Positions 8,904 through 17,926 are shown, numbered from the stretch's first letter. The stretch: 64,000 nt of DNA from Myxococcus guangdongensis (GCF_024198255.1 NZ_JAJVKW010000002.1:558001-622000), one strand, 5' to 3'. Notes: generated by a model not told the origin, from the letters alone. Numbers and translations are program-made.

Positions 8904-9862
8904 GTCAACCCGGCGTCACGCTGGTCATCCCCACCTACAACGGCGCTCGCCGAGTGGAAGCCCCTCTGCGAGCACTGCTCGAGCAGACCGCGACGAGCGA
9001 CTGCTTCGACGTGGTCGTGGTGGACAACAACTCGAAGGACGACACGGCGCGCGTGGTGAAGGAGAGCGCGGCTGTCGCGGGGCTGCGCCGTCGTGGCGTG
9101 GAGGTCCGCGTCGTGCACGAGGCGCGGCAGGGGCTGCTCTTCGCGCGACTGTGCGGAATCCTGAGCGCGCAGCGGGACATCATCTGCTTCCTGGATGATG
9201 ACAACGTCCCGGAGCCGAACTTCATCGTCGATGGACTGGCGCACTTCGCGGATGCCAGTGTCGGCGTGGTGGTCTCACGGCTGTACCCTCGCTACGAGAC
9301 ACCGCCTCCGCCCAGCATCTCCCGGAGGGAGCACCTGCTCGCCATCAATCACCGGCTGGGGGATGCGGTCATCGACTTCGGAGCGGGGGCCACAATCGCC
9401 CCCACGATTGGGGCCGGGCTGTGGCTGCGCCGCACGGCCTTCCTGGGTGCGGTTCCCTGGCAGACACCCGAGCAACTCATGCCGGATAGGCTGGGCAACC
9501 GACTCCTGAGCGGAGGAGACATCGAGCTGGGGTTCCTGGTCGGCAAGGCAGGACACCGGCGCATCTACGCTCCCGCGTTGAAGGTGTGGCACCTCATCCC
9601 GCCCTCCCGGTTCGAGACGCGGTACTTCCTGCGGCTCATCGTCGGCGTGGTGCGCAGCGAGAAGACCCTGGAGGCGCGCTATCTCGGGCGACGCATGGGT
9701 GCGCTGTCCCGGCTGAAGAACTGGGCACGACTGGTGGGAGCGGGGCTCGCGAGCCCCGTGCTGGCGCTCCGGGGAGACCCCGTGCGCGAGGTGTTGTTCG
9801 TGCTCGCGAGCCGCTGGGCACAAGCGCTGGGCCCCTATCCCCACCTGCATCAGTCACGTTGA
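8900..9862 (+). CDS. Family 2 glycosyltransferase (copy 1 of a duplicated pair)
   Basis: This 320-residue GT-A glycosyltransferase has VIPTYNG at residues 9-15, VVVDNNSKDDT near 39-49, the metal-binding FLDDDNVPEPNF near 97-108, and an acceptor/base motif GGDIELGFLVGKAGHRR near 208-224. It should transfer a sugar from a nucleotide sugar to the lipid-linked oligosaccharide on the cytoplasmic side. The ATG overlaps the upstream TGA by 4 nt. The protein has the same length and near-gapless alignment with the GT2 at 11216-12178, so the two are recent duplicates flanking an acyltransferase. Sugar specificity cannot be told. Confidence 0.9.
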   Translation: MSQPGVTLVIPTYNGARRVEAPLRALLEQTATSDCFDVVVVDNNSKDDTARVVKESAAVAGLRRRGVEVRVVHEARQGLLFARLCGILSAQRDIICFLDDDNVPEPNFIVDGLAHFADASVGVVVSRLYPRYETPPPPSISRREHLLAINHRLGDAVIDFGAGATIAPTIGAGLWLRRTAFLGAVPWQTPEQLMPDRLGNRLLSGGDIELGFLVGKAGHRRIYAPALKVWHLIPPSRFETRYFLRLIVGVVRSEKTLEARYLGRRMGALSRLKNWARLVGAGLASPVLALRGDPVREVLFVLASRWAQALGPYPHLHQSR

Positions 9863-9875
9863 ACGAGCCCTCACC

Positions 9876-10937
9876 ATGGCGTCCCCACCACGTCGCACCT
9901 TGGGTGAGTGTCTGGAAGGCCGGGGGAACAACCTGGACTTCCTCCGCTTCGCGGCGGCCACGGGCGTCATCGTCAGCCATGCATTCCCGTTGGGCGAGGG
10001 CCTCGCGAACTCCACCGAGCCCCTGATGGACTTCACGCGTGGGCAGCTCTCGCTCGGGCTGGTCTGCGTGGCGGTGTTCCTGGTCATCAGCGGCGTGCTC
10101 ATCACCCGGAGCTGGGAGCGCAGACCCGACGCCCGAGGCTTCCTCCTGGCGCGCACGTTGCGAATCTTCCCCGGGCTCGCGGTGTCGCTGCTGCTGACCG
10201 CCTTCGTGCTCGGCGCCGTGTTCACCACGTTCCCGCTGGCGGAGTACTTCTCGTCGCGGGACACGTACACGTTCATCCTTCGCAACCTCACCCTGGTCGA
10301 GCCGCAATGGACGTTGCCCGGGGTGTTCGAGGGGAACGTGTACCCGGCAGCCGTCAACGGCTCGCTGTGGACGCTGAAGTACGAGGTGGGCTTCTACCTG
10401 CTCGTGCTGGGCCTGGGCGTCACGGGATTGTTGCGCAAGGAGCTAGCGCTGGTCGGGTGGTGTGTCACGGCGGGGGTGTCGCTGCTGCACATCGGGCGGC
10501 TGGGCTTCTGGCCGAACCTGGGGCTCGCCTTCGGAGGCGGGCTGGTGATCTACCTCTGGCGCGAGCGCGTGAGGATGAGTCCGTGGATTGCCGCGGGCTG
10601 TGTGCTCGTGCTCGTGGCCACGTCGCTGCTGGGCAAGGGCCTGTCCATCGCCATGGGCTCTTGTGGCGCGTACCTGGTGGTCTACCTCGCGTTCCTTCCG
10701 AGCCGACTCGCGAGCTTCGGGCGCTACGGTGACTTCTCGTACGGGCTCTACATCTACGCTTTTCCCATGCAGCAAGTCGTCGCGGCACTGATGGGCGGCA
10801 ACAACCCGTGGTGGTGGAACGCGGCCCTGGCGTTCCTCCCCACGCTCGTGCTCGCCGTCCTGTCCTGGCGGCTCGTCGAAGCGAAGGCGCGGTTCATCGG
10901 CGGCAGACAGCCCCACCCCGCGCCCACGTTCTCGTAA
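9876..10937 (+). CDS. Acyltransferase family 3 membrane protein
   Basis: This 353-residue protein starts with RGNNLDFLRFAAATGVIVSH, the first membrane helix with its conserved His. GLVCVAVFLVISGVLITRSW and the diagnostic NGSLWTLKYEVGFYLLVL follow; the last is strongly conserved in sugar O-acetyltransferases of this family. About ten hydrophobic segments are present. It lies 13 nt after the first GT2 gene and before the second, so the three appear functionally linked. Acetyl decoration of one sugar in the repeat unit is the likely role. The GC-rich end runs into a 278-bp non-coding gap. Confidence 0.88.
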   Translation: MASPPRRTLGECLEGRGNNLDFLRFAAATGVIVSHAFPLGEGLANSTEPLMDFTRGQLSLGLVCVAVFLVISGVLITRSWERRPDARGFLLARTLRIFPGLAVSLLLTAFVLGAVFTTFPLAEYFSSRDTYTFILRNLTLVEPQWTLPGVFEGNVYPAAVNGSLWTLKYEVGFYLLVLGLGVTGLLRKELALVGWCVTAGVSLLHIGRLGFWPNLGLAFGGGLVIYLWRERVRMSPWIAAGCVLVLVATSLLGKGLSIAMGSCGAYLVVYLAFLPSRLASFGRYGDFSYGLYIYAFPMQQVVAALMGGNNPWWWNAALAFLPTLVLAVLSWRLVEAKARFIGGRQPHPAPTFS

Positions 10938-11215
10938 ACAGGGAACCGCGAGAAGCCGTCTCCTCGTCGTGGGACTGCCTGCGCGAACGCAGGGGTATCC
11001 ACACTGGCGCCAGCACCGCCTGAGTGATTAGGAATGGCGCTCGAGAATCGGAGGGGTCCGCGTCCCAGAGAGCCATGATCAATCCCCGCGCGAAAGATGG
11101 CTCGCCCAGGAGCCCTCCCCACGAGCCGTGTGTCCCCATCCAGAGCGCTCCGGGTGCCGAGGGTCGACTTCGCGAGGTCTGGTGCGAGCAGAGGCTCGAC
11201 GACCGAGGCGCGTCG
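10938..11215. other. 278-bp intergenic stretch with a small hairpin
   Basis: No gene is supported here. One clear element is the hairpin CCTGCG-CGAA-CGCAGG (10978-10993), 40 nt after the acyltransferase stop. It lacks a T-tract, so a terminator role is weak. The second GT2 gene may have its own promoter in this gap. Confidence 0.4.
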
Positions 11216-12178
11216 ATGAGCGCACCTGGCGTCACGGTGGTCATCCCCACGTTCAACGGAGCCCGGCGCGTGGAGGCGCCGTTGCATGCCCTGGTCGCGC
11301 AGCAGGCGCCGAGCGGAGGCTTCGAAGTGGTGGTGGTGGACAACAACTCGTCGGACGGCACGGCGCGCGTGGTGGAAGAGAGCGCGTCCGTCGCGGAGCT
11401 GCGTCGCCGAGGCGTGGACGTGCGCGTGGTCCTCGAGTCACGCCAAGGGTTGCTCTTCGCGCGCCTGTGCGGAATCCATAGCGCGCGGCGAGAGATCATC
11501 TGCTTCCTGGATGACGACAACCTCCCCGAGCCGAACTTCATCGCCGACGGGCTGGCGCACTTCGAGGACGCGGGCGTCGGCATGGTGGTGTCACGCATCT
11601 ATCCTCGGTACGAGACGCCACCACCGCCGAGCATCTCGCGGCGCGAGCACCTGCTGGCCATCAACCACCGGATGGGGGATGCGCTCATTGATTTCGGTGC
11701 AGAGGCGACGCTCGCGCCGACGATTGGCGCGGGATTGTGGATGCGACGCTCGGCCGTTCTCGATGCGGTCCCCTGGCGAACGCCCGAGCGGCTCATGCCG
11801 GGCCGGCTGGGGAAGCGGATGGTGAGTGGGGAGGACATCGAGCTGGGATATCTGCTCGGCAAGGCGGGCCACCGGCGCATCTACGGGCCCACGCTGAAGG
11901 TGTGGCATGTCATCCCAAGCACCCGCTTCGAGACGCGCTACTTCATCCGCCTCATCATGGGCGTGGTGCGCAGCGAGAGGACGCTCGAGGCGCGCTACCT
12001 GGGGCGCCGCATGGGAGCGCTCTCCCGGCTGAGGAAGTGCGTGAGCCTGGTCGGGGCGGGACTCGCGAGTCCCGCGCTGGCGCTCCGGGGGGACTCGGTT
12101 CGAGAGGTGTTGTTCGTGCTGGCGAGCCGCTGGGCACAGGTGCAGGGCCCGTATGCGCAGTTGCACGAGTCGCGCTGA
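11216..12178 (+). CDS. Family 2 glycosyltransferase (copy 2 of a duplicated pair)
   Basis: This 320-residue protein matches the GT2 at 8900-9862 almost without gaps: VIPTFNGARRVEAPL at the N-terminus, VVVDNNSSDGT, FLDDDNLPEPNF, and SGEDIELGYLLGKAGHRR as the acceptor/base region. All catalytic acidic residues are intact, so it should be active. The ATG at 11216 begins MSAPGVTVVIPT, parallel to MSQPGVTLVIPT of copy 1. The open frame extends upstream to 11024 but the extra residues have no counterpart in copy 1. Duplicate enzymes may add the same sugar twice or have split donor or acceptor specificity. Confidence 0.9.
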   Translation: MSAPGVTVVIPTFNGARRVEAPLHALVAQQAPSGGFEVVVVDNNSSDGTARVVEESASVAELRRRGVDVRVVLESRQGLLFARLCGIHSARREIICFLDDDNLPEPNFIADGLAHFEDAGVGMVVSRIYPRYETPPPPSISRREHLLAINHRMGDALIDFGAEATLAPTIGAGLWMRRSAVLDAVPWRTPERLMPGRLGKRMVSGEDIELGYLLGKAGHRRIYGPTLKVWHVIPSTRFETRYFIRLIMGVVRSERTLEARYLGRRMGALSRLRKCVSLVGAGLASPALALRGDSVREVLFVLASRWAQVQGPYAQLHESR

Positions 12179-12189
12179 TTGACGCTCCT

Positions 12190-12205
12190 GCCCATCACCA
12201 TGGGC
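12190..12205. terminator. Weak hairpin between convergent genes
   Basis: A perfect 6-bp stem (GCCCAT/ATGGGC) with a CACC loop lies 12 nt after the GT2 stop, where it converges with a minus-strand gene. No T-tract follows, so it is a weak terminator candidate. Confidence 0.3.
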
Positions 12206-12272
12206 GCGTATCGGGTCGTCTATCTCGCGAGCATGGGATGCCTCCCCGTGGCCTTACGCCCCCAGCACCGTC

Positions 12273-12644
12273 TCAATCCATCCAGAAATCAGCCGTCTTG
12301 GCGAAGACCCGACCATCCGATCCAAAGCGGATGGTCCGGATCCGGTAGTTGTTCTTCGAGGCACTTCTCGAGAACGACCAGCCGACTCCGCTTCCCGTGG
12401 ATAGCTCCTTGATGTCCATGGGTTCGCCTAACAGGGCTCGAACCTCTTCTTCAGACATACTTGGAGAAACAGCTCGAAAACCCCTGTCCGAATACTTCGG
12501 TGAGTAGACCGTATCCTCGCCCATCCCCCAGGCAAGAAGGGACCCACTGATTCCATCCAGCAGCACCCGATTCGACAACACCACACCGCAGGCGACAACA
12601 CTCGACAACACAACCAGACAGCCGCCAATCCGGCGCATCCCCAC
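12273..12644 (-). CDS. Small secreted or membrane-anchored hypothetical protein
   Basis: This 123-residue protein opens with a hydrophobic segment (GGCLVVLSSVVACGVVL) that may be a lipoprotein signal ending at VAC or a simple membrane anchor. The rest is soluble. SMSEEEVRALLGEP near the middle resembles the SmpA/BamE-type motif 'EVRxLLGxP' found in small outer-membrane lipoproteins, but similarity is limited to this stretch. The GTG start at 12644 shares its G with the TAG stop of the preceding gene (TAGTG); an ATG two codons later is an alternative. Base composition is lower in GC than its neighbours, hinting at acquired DNA. The function is unknown. Confidence 0.6.
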   Translation of the reverse strand: MGMRRIGGCLVVLSSVVACGVVLSNRVLLDGISGSLLAWGMGEDTVYSPKYSDRGFRAVSPSMSEEEVRALLGEPMDIKELSTGSGVGWSFSRSASKNNYRIRTIRFGSDGRVFAKTADFWMD

Positions 12645-12928
12645 TAGAGGTCACCCTGCAACCATCGTCCGAACAGCATCACGCCCAGGGTGAAAACAAT
12701 CGAAATGACCCCACAGCCCCAAAACCAAGGCATCGAGTAGATCTGGAAGCGCGGACGACGAACCGGGCCCGTCACGAAAACCAGATACTCCATCCAGTCG
12801 CTGCGTTTCCGCGGCCAATGCCCCGTGATGGAGACGGCGGCCAGGACACGCATTCCCACGAGCCCCGTCAGCCCGATTGCAATCCCGCTCGAGAACGCAA
12901 GGAAGATCATCAAGGTTCTGGCATCCAT
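12644..12928 (-). CDS. Small two-helix membrane protein, unknown function
   Basis: This 94-residue protein has an N-terminal helix (LMIFLAFSSGIAIGLTGLVG), a charged loop with HWPRKRSDWMEY, and a second helix ending in FTLGVMLFGRW. The ATG at 12928 is preceded by GAGGGGAA, a good ribosome site. The following gene is translationally linked (TAGTG). The 267-bp stretch just upstream (12958-13224) encodes an interrupted paralogue of the same length. No known family was recognised. Confidence 0.65.
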   Translation of the reverse strand: MDARTLMIFLAFSSGIAIGLTGLVGMRVLAAVSITGHWPRKRSDWMEYLVFVTGPVRRPRFQIYSMPWFWGCGVISIVFTLGVMLFGRWLQGDL

Positions 12929-12957
12929 TTCCCCTCACGCGTCTGCGGAATCGACCC

Positions 12958-13224
12958 TCACGGCCAACCGTACGTCCGCTTGCCGTAGAGCATCACCGCG
13001 ATGATGAACGCGCTCCCGAAGAACCACGCGAAGCTCAGCCACTGGATGCGGCGAGACTTCACGCCCCCGAGCAGGAGCATGCACTCCCCCCACTCCCGCC
13101 GTCCCTCGGGCAATCACCCCATGACGGCCGCCCCGGATAACAAGCGCCCTCCCAGAAGTCCCACCAGACCAAGCAGAGCCCTGCCTGAAAAAGCGACCGT
13201 CGAGAAGATGTCCTTGCTGTACAC
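12958..13224 (-). pseudogene. Nonsense-interrupted paralogue of the 94-aa membrane protein
   Basis: Reading from a GTG at 13224, the first 25 residues align position by position with the first 25 residues of the downstream 94-aa protein (FSGRALLGLVGLLG versus FSSGIAIGLTGLVG). The frame then meets TGA after AAVMG. Reading through it, LPEGRREWGECMLLLGG aligns with WPRKRSDWMEYLVFVTG and the second helix WFFGSAFIIAVMLYGK aligns with WFWGCGVISIVFTLGVMLFGR. The true stop is at 12958. One in-frame stop in an otherwise collinear paralogue points to a recent pseudogene. A sequencing error or a readthrough codon is less likely. Confidence 0.6.
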
Positions 13225-13357
13225 GGTCCCCTCACGTCGCGCATTCACGCGGCCTGTCCACGCGACGTGATCCTGCCCACCAAGGCGGAGCCGTGTCCAC
13301 ATCGGCGGCGCTCTCGTCTGGCCCGTGTCGCTCGACTCAAAATCGAGTGGGCACACA

Positions 13358-14386
13358 CTACGTCACGTCAGGCTCGACCAGCAGCGCCGCGCCAATCGCG
13401 CCCGACAGCTCACCCAACTCCGCGACCAGCACCGGGGGCTGTCGCTCCGTCATGAAGACATGCGGGCTCATGGCCTCATGAATCCGCCCGGCGTACTCGA
13501 CGCCCAGACGTGAGCCCAACCCGCCGCCCAGGATGACGGCCTCCACATCCAGCAGGTTGATGGCTGACGCGAGTCCGACGCCCAGCATGTGCACCGCCCG
13601 CTCGATGAGCTTCGTGGCCAGCACGTCCTCCTCCTCCAGCGCCTTCTTCCAGATGCTGCTCGTCAGCCGCGTGCGCCGCTTCTTGCGCATCAACTCGAAC
13701 AGCTGCGTCTTCTCGCCCTTCTCCTCAGCCTTGCGCGCCTCGCGCTCCATGTTTCCGCGCCCCGCGTAGGCCTCCATGCAGCCTCGCCGGCCACAGCCAC
13801 ATCGCGCCCCGCCGGGCTTCACCACCATGTGGCCAATCTCTCCGGCCGCCCCACGGCCTCGCCAGGGCACGCCATCCAACACCAGCCCTCCACCCACCCC
13901 GGTGCCCCACCACACCCCCAGCACCGAGCGATAGGGACGCCCCGCCCCCAGCCGATACTCCGCTGCCACCGCCACCTGGACATCGTTGCCCAGCACCACG
14001 GGACCACGGGTCAGCTCGGACAGGCTCCCCGCCAGCGGGAACGGAGCCGTCCATCCACGCCCCACGTTGCTCACCCGCGCCAGCGTCCCCGCGTTCGCGT
14101 CCACCGCCCCAGGCGCCCCCACGCCGACGCCTCCCAGCCGTGTCAGCCGCAGCCCCGCCGTCCGCACCGCCTCCTCCAGCGCGCCGTACATCTCGCGCAC
14201 CACGTCGGCCGGCTCGCCCTGCGTGGGCGTCGGATGCCTCGCGTGCCCTATCGGCTTGCCGTGCCCATCGATGACCACGGCTTCGATCTTCGTCCCGCCC
14301 AGGTCGATGCCTCCCCACACCTTCCCGCGTCGCGGGGCTCGCGACCTGCGAGACGTCACCGTCCTCTTCGAGCGGACCCGTTCCAT
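13358..14386 (-). CDS. ROK-family sugar kinase (glucokinase-like)
   Basis: This 342-residue protein has the ROK signatures: ATP-binding GGIDLGGTKIE (25-35), catalytic Asp in LGNDVQVA (D135), and the zinc site GHM...CGCGRRGCMEAYAG with H186, C196, C198 and C203. It should phosphorylate glucose or a related hexose (for example N-acetylhexosamine) in the cytoplasm. I prefer the ATG at 14386 because GGAGG lies 6 nt upstream; a GTG eight codons earlier is possible. The first 20 residues are strongly basic and extend the usual family start. There is no DNA-binding domain, so it is a kinase and not a ROK repressor. It could feed sugar phosphates into nucleotide-sugar synthesis. Confidence 0.87.
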   Translation of the reverse strand: MERVRSKRTVTSRRSRAPRRGKVWGGIDLGGTKIEAVVIDGHGKPIGHARHPTPTQGEPADVVREMYGALEEAVRTAGLRLTRLGGVGVGAPGAVDANAGTLARVSNVGRGWTAPFPLAGSLSELTRGPVVLGNDVQVAVAAEYRLGAGRPYRSVLGVWWGTGVGGGLVLDGVPWRGRGAAGEIGHMVVKPGGARCGCGRRGCMEAYAGRGNMEREARKAEEKGEKTQLFELMRKKRRTRLTSSIWKKALEEEDVLATKLIERAVHMLGVGLASAINLLDVEAVILGGGLGSRLGVEYAGRIHEAMSPHVFMTERQPPVLVAELGELSGAIGAALLVEPDVT

Positions 14387-14518
14387 GTCCAGCCTCCGCG
14401 CAAGGGCCACACAAACGTCCCTCGGAAGATGCGCAGACCTCGCTCCGCTCGGCAGCCCGGATGGCCGCCTGCTGTGGAAACACTCGAGACGGGCAAGGCC
14501 CTGGCCGCTCGGCCGGGC

Positions 14519-15436
14519 TCAACGACGCCGGACGAGGTGCTTCAGCCGCCTCAACGCCACCTTGGGCAAAAACCCCAACAGATAGCGCCACCGGGGCACC
14601 TCCCGATGGAACGGCAACCCTCGCCAATACAAATCCATCGCGAGGTCCATCCGGTGGTGGTCCACCATCACGTGTGACACGTGCCGCGTGGCGTACAGCA
14701 ACATCTCCAGTCGCTCGCGCCTGCGCTCAGGGCCTCCGGGATAGCGACCCAGCCGCTCCTGCATCAACTGGTACGCCATGCCCTGATGGGCCGACTCCAG
14801 CATCGTCGACTCGGAGCCGTGGTGCTGGCGATAACCCACCATCACCGGCGAGCGCACCCACGCGAAGCCCCGCTCCGTCCCCAACCGGAACAGCAGGTCG
14901 TAGTCCTCCGCGACGATGCGCAGCGGCGTGAAGCCCTCCACCCTCCGCAGCGCCTCCGTCCGCACCGCCAGCACACAGGCCGTGCGCGGCGTCCGGTCCA
15001 AGGCGCTCGCGAGATAGTCCGCGAACGGTGACGCGCGCACGGGCTCACGGCCCACCCGCGCCAGCTCCGACTCGTCTCGGAAGGTCACCGACGTGCCCAT
15101 CACCACCGTCGGCTTTCCTTGCTCCTCGATCACCTTTCGGTACGAGGACAGCGTCCACGGGAACCACAGGTCATCACTGTCCAGGAACACCACGTACTCG
15201 CCCCGGGCCGCCTCGATGCCCCGGTTGCGCGCGACCCCGGGCCCCGCGTTGGACTGCTGAAGCACCCTCACCTGCTCGCCCAGCCGCGCCAGGACCTCCA
15301 GCGTGTCGTCCGTGGAGCCGTCGTCCACGACGAGCACCTCGAAGTTCCGCTCCTCCTGCGCGAACACCGAGACCAGCGTCCGCTCCAACAGCCGCGCCCG
15401 GTTGTACGTGGGGATGACGACAGAGAAGAAGGGCAT
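14519..15436 (-). CDS. Family 2 glycosyltransferase
   Basis: This 305-residue GT2 enzyme starts VVIPTYNRARLLERTLVSV, followed by VVDDGSTDDT and the DxD-type FLDSDDLWFP. The pattern is that of a canonical inverting GT-A transferase. The C-terminal third is helical and basic, with no membrane helix, so it is cytoplasmic or peripheral. It is the last gene of a three-gene minus-strand unit with the flippase and another GT2; the gap to the upstream gene is 4 nt. It likely adds one sugar of the repeat unit, with donor unknown. Confidence 0.88.
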   Translation of the reverse strand: MPFFSVVIPTYNRARLLERTLVSVFAQEERNFEVLVVDDGSTDDTLEVLARLGEQVRVLQQSNAGPGVARNRGIEAARGEYVVFLDSDDLWFPWTLSSYRKVIEEQGKPTVVMGTSVTFRDESELARVGREPVRASPFADYLASALDRTPRTACVLAVRTEALRRVEGFTPLRIVAEDYDLLFRLGTERGFAWVRSPVMVGYRQHHGSESTMLESAHQGMAYQLMQERLGRYPGGPERRRERLEMLLYATRHVSHVMVDHHRMDLAMDLYWRGLPFHREVPRWRYLLGFLPKVALRRLKHLVRRR

Positions 15437-15440
15437 GTCG

Positions 15441-16391
15441 TCAGACCCGCGTCCGCAGCCCCATCTCGGAGATGCGCAGGAACGTGGCGAGCTGCCGCCG
15501 ATACTCCGTCAACTCCATGCGCCCTCGCAGCAACGTCTGCGTCAGCACCAGCGAGTTGTACGGCAGCGTCCCCACCAGGATGGCGCGCAGCATCCACTCG
15601 CGCATCCGACCATGGTGCTTGCGGAAGTACGCCACCCGCGTGCGCCACAGCTCCACGCGCACCTTGTCCGGCCCCGTGGCCGAGGGACGGAACGAGCGGC
15701 TGGTCAGGTGGGTAATCACCGCCTCCGGACAGAAGGCCACCTCCCAGCCCGCCTTCCACGCCCGGACACACCAGTCCGTGTCCTCCGTGTTCCCCAGGGG
15801 CGACATCGCCTCGTCGAGCAGCCCCACCTCCGCCAACGTCTCCTCGCGCACCACGATGCACGCGCCGAGCACCCAGTTCACCCGGGCCTCCTCGTGCCCG
15901 TACTGCGCCGGGTCGATGTCCTTGCGCTTCAGGAAGTGCAACGGACGCGGCAGGAACACCAAATCGAACAGCTGCCCCGACAACGACATCGGCCGGAAGG
16001 TGCAGTTCTGGATGGTGCCATCCGCGTTCAACAGCCGCGCGCCCGCCATCCCCACCCGCGGGTTCTCATCCATGAACCGCACGAGCGAGTCGAACGCCCC
16101 CTCGTGCACGATGGTGTCGTCATTGAAGATGCAGAAGTAGCGGCCCGACGCCTGCCGCAGCACCTGGTTGTGATTGGCGGAGAAGCCCTTGCGCGCGGTG
16201 TTGAAGAGCCAGCGCACCTGCGGGAAGTCGCGCCGCATCGCCTCCACGCCCCGGCCGTCCGTGGCGTTGTCCACCACCCACACCTCGAAGGTGCAATCGC
16301 GCGTCGTCGCGTACAGCGTCCGCAGGCAGTCGTGCAGCAGCTCCGGGTTGCTGTGATTGACGATGGAGATGATCAAGTCGGGCTTCGACAT
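15441..16391 (-). CDS. Family 2 glycosyltransferase (rhamnosyltransferase-like)
   Basis: This 316-residue protein has ISIVNHSNPELLHDCL at the start, VWVVDNATDGRG, the metal site FNDDTIVHEG, and NTEDTDWCVRAWKAGW as the acceptor/base motif. This combination is common in GT2 proteins annotated as rhamnosyl- or N-acetylglucosaminyl-transferases. The ATG at 16391 is preferred because GTGAGG sits 6 nt upstream. An earlier in-frame ATG at 16412 overlaps the flippase stop (ATGA) and is the alternative. It acts on the lipid-linked repeat unit in the cytoplasm. The sugar is not predictable with confidence. Confidence 0.87.
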   Translation of the reverse strand: MSKPDLIISIVNHSNPELLHDCLRTLYATTRDCTFEVWVVDNATDGRGVEAMRRDFPQVRWLFNTARKGFSANHNQVLRQASGRYFCIFNDDTIVHEGAFDSLVRFMDENPRVGMAGARLLNADGTIQNCTFRPMSLSGQLFDLVFLPRPLHFLKRKDIDPAQYGHEEARVNWVLGACIVVREETLAEVGLLDEAMSPLGNTEDTDWCVRAWKAGWEVAFCPEAVITHLTSRSFRPSATGPDKVRVELWRTRVAYFRKHHGRMREWMLRAILVGTLPYNSLVLTQTLLRGRMELTEYRRQLATFLRISEMGLRTRV

Positions 16392-16408
16392 CGAATGCCT
16401 CACGTCCT

Positions 16409-17926
16409 TCATGACGCCGGGCTCGCCGGCGCGGACCGGGTCGCGCGTCGCGCCCGGACGAACTCGATGATGTCCCGCACCTCGCCCACCATGGAGCGCA
16501 GCCCCGGGAGCCACTCCCGCGCGAGGACGAGCAACAGGAACGACACACCGCCCACGCCCCACCGCGCCCAATCCCCCTCGGGGACCAGCCTCAGCGCTAT
16601 CAGCGCCGCCACCGCCAACAGGAGCCCCACCGAGACCAGCGGCTCCACCACCTGCCACATCAGCCCTCGCAGCCCAGGGTTCAGGTGCGACACCCGCCAC
16701 GCCGTCACCCCGACCTCCAGCGCCGACACCATCAGGCCCACCGGTCCGATTCCCTCCAGCCCCCAGCGATGGATGGCCCAGGTGCCGAGCCCCCACTTCG
16801 CCACGCCCACGCCCACCACCACCGCGAAGCGCTCCCACGGCCGACCGCCCGCGTTCTGCGCCGTGGCCAACAGCCCCGTGAGCGTGATGAGCAGACACTC
16901 CAGCGTGAACCACTGCACCAGCGGCACCGCGGCAATCCAGCGCTGACCGAAGAACAGCGGCACCAGCACCGGCATCCCCAGCACCGCCACCGGCAACGTC
17001 AGCAACAGCGCCGCGGACAACCGCCGGAGCGACGTCTTCAGATACTCCGCGAACCCGCTCGGGTCATCCTGCATCCGGCAGTACGCGGGGAAGGCCACGC
17101 GGTTGAGGACCACGCTCAACATCATCGGCGTGGAGGCCAGCGCCCAGGCCCAGTTCACCAACCCCACCACGTCCTTGCCGAGCACCTGCCCCACCACCAG
17201 GGGCACCCAGCCCGCGACCAGCGCCGCCACCAACGGCGGGAGTTGGAAAGCCAGCCCGAAGCCCACCAGCCGCCTCAGCACCTCCCACCGGAACATCCCT
17301 CGCGGACGCCACGGGGACGCCCAAGCGATGCAGACGAGCCCCACCGCGCCTCGGATGAGCGAGCCCACCACCAAGGCCCAGGCCCCCATCCCCGCCGCCG
17401 CCAGGGCCAGGGTGCCGGCCACCTGCGCCACGTTCTCCACCAACTCCGCGCGCGCGATGAGCGGAAACGCGAGCTTCCGCTCCAGCGCCATCAACGGAAT
17501 CACGCGCAGCGAGGACAGGAACAACCCCAGCGCCATGGCCCACACCATCGGCACGGCTTCCGCACCCAGCGCGTAGCCCTCGGTGAGCACCGGCGCCATC
17601 GCGCACACCGCGGCCACGATGACGGCGGTGAGGGCCTGGTGGCTCCAGAAGATGGTGAAGGTCTCATCCTGGGTGGGCTCGTGCGACTGACGCACCAGCG
17701 CGGCGCTCAGGCCCAGGTCGCCCAGGAACACGCCCAGCGAGCTCGCGTAGGCCACGATGCCGAACAGGCCGTAGTCCGCGGGGAACAGCAGCCGGGAGAG
17801 CACCAGGGCGCTGATGACCCGCAGCCCTTGCGAGGCCACGGTGCGCAGCACGAGGACAATCATGCCCTTCAGGGCACGGGCCTTGACCTCGCCGGTGTCC
17901 ACCTGGGGTGCCGCGGTCGCATTCAT
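16409..17926 (-). CDS. wzx: Wzx-type polysaccharide flippase
   Basis: This 505-residue protein has about 12-14 hydrophobic segments and the oligosaccharide flippase (MATE/MOP) pattern. It has an N-terminal cytoplasmic stretch, then KGMIVLVLRTVASQGLRVIS, SRLLFPADYGLFGIVAYASS and a GLSAALVRQ motif. It should move undecaprenyl-linked repeat units from the cytoplasmic to the periplasmic face for polymerisation by the Wzy-like proteins. The ATG at 17926 begins MNATAAPQ; the longer frame upstream is Pro/Arg-rich non-coding sequence. Two GT2 genes follow in the same operon. In the BPS locus as I remember it, wzxB lies about ten genes from wzcB, which is the spacing seen here. Confidence 0.88.
   Translation of the reverse strand: MNATAAPQVDTGEVKARALKGMIVLVLRTVASQGLRVISALVLSRLLFPADYGLFGIVAYASSLGVFLGDLGLSAALVRQSHEPTQDETFTIFWSHQALTAVIVAAVCAMAPVLTEGYALGAEAVPMVWAMALGLFLSSLRVIPLMALERKLAFPLIARAELVENVAQVAGTLALAAAGMGAWALVVGSLIRGAVGLVCIAWASPWRPRGMFRWEVLRRLVGFGLAFQLPPLVAALVAGWVPLVVGQVLGKDVVGLVNWAWALASTPMMLSVVLNRVAFPAYCRMQDDPSGFAEYLKTSLRRLSAALLLTLPVAVLGMPVLVPLFFGQRWIAAVPLVQWFTLECLLITLTGLLATAQNAGGRPWERFAVVVGVGVAKWGLGTWAIHRWGLEGIGPVGLMVSALEVGVTAWRVSHLNPGLRGLMWQVVEPLVSVGLLLAVAALIALRLVPEGDWARWGVGGVSFLLLVLAREWLPGLRSMVGEVRDIIEFVRARRATRSAPASPAS

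Noticed and set aside
12958-13224. Selenocysteine codon at the internal TGA
   Set aside because: No SECIS-like hairpin was seen directly after the TGA and the paralogue has no Cys at that position.
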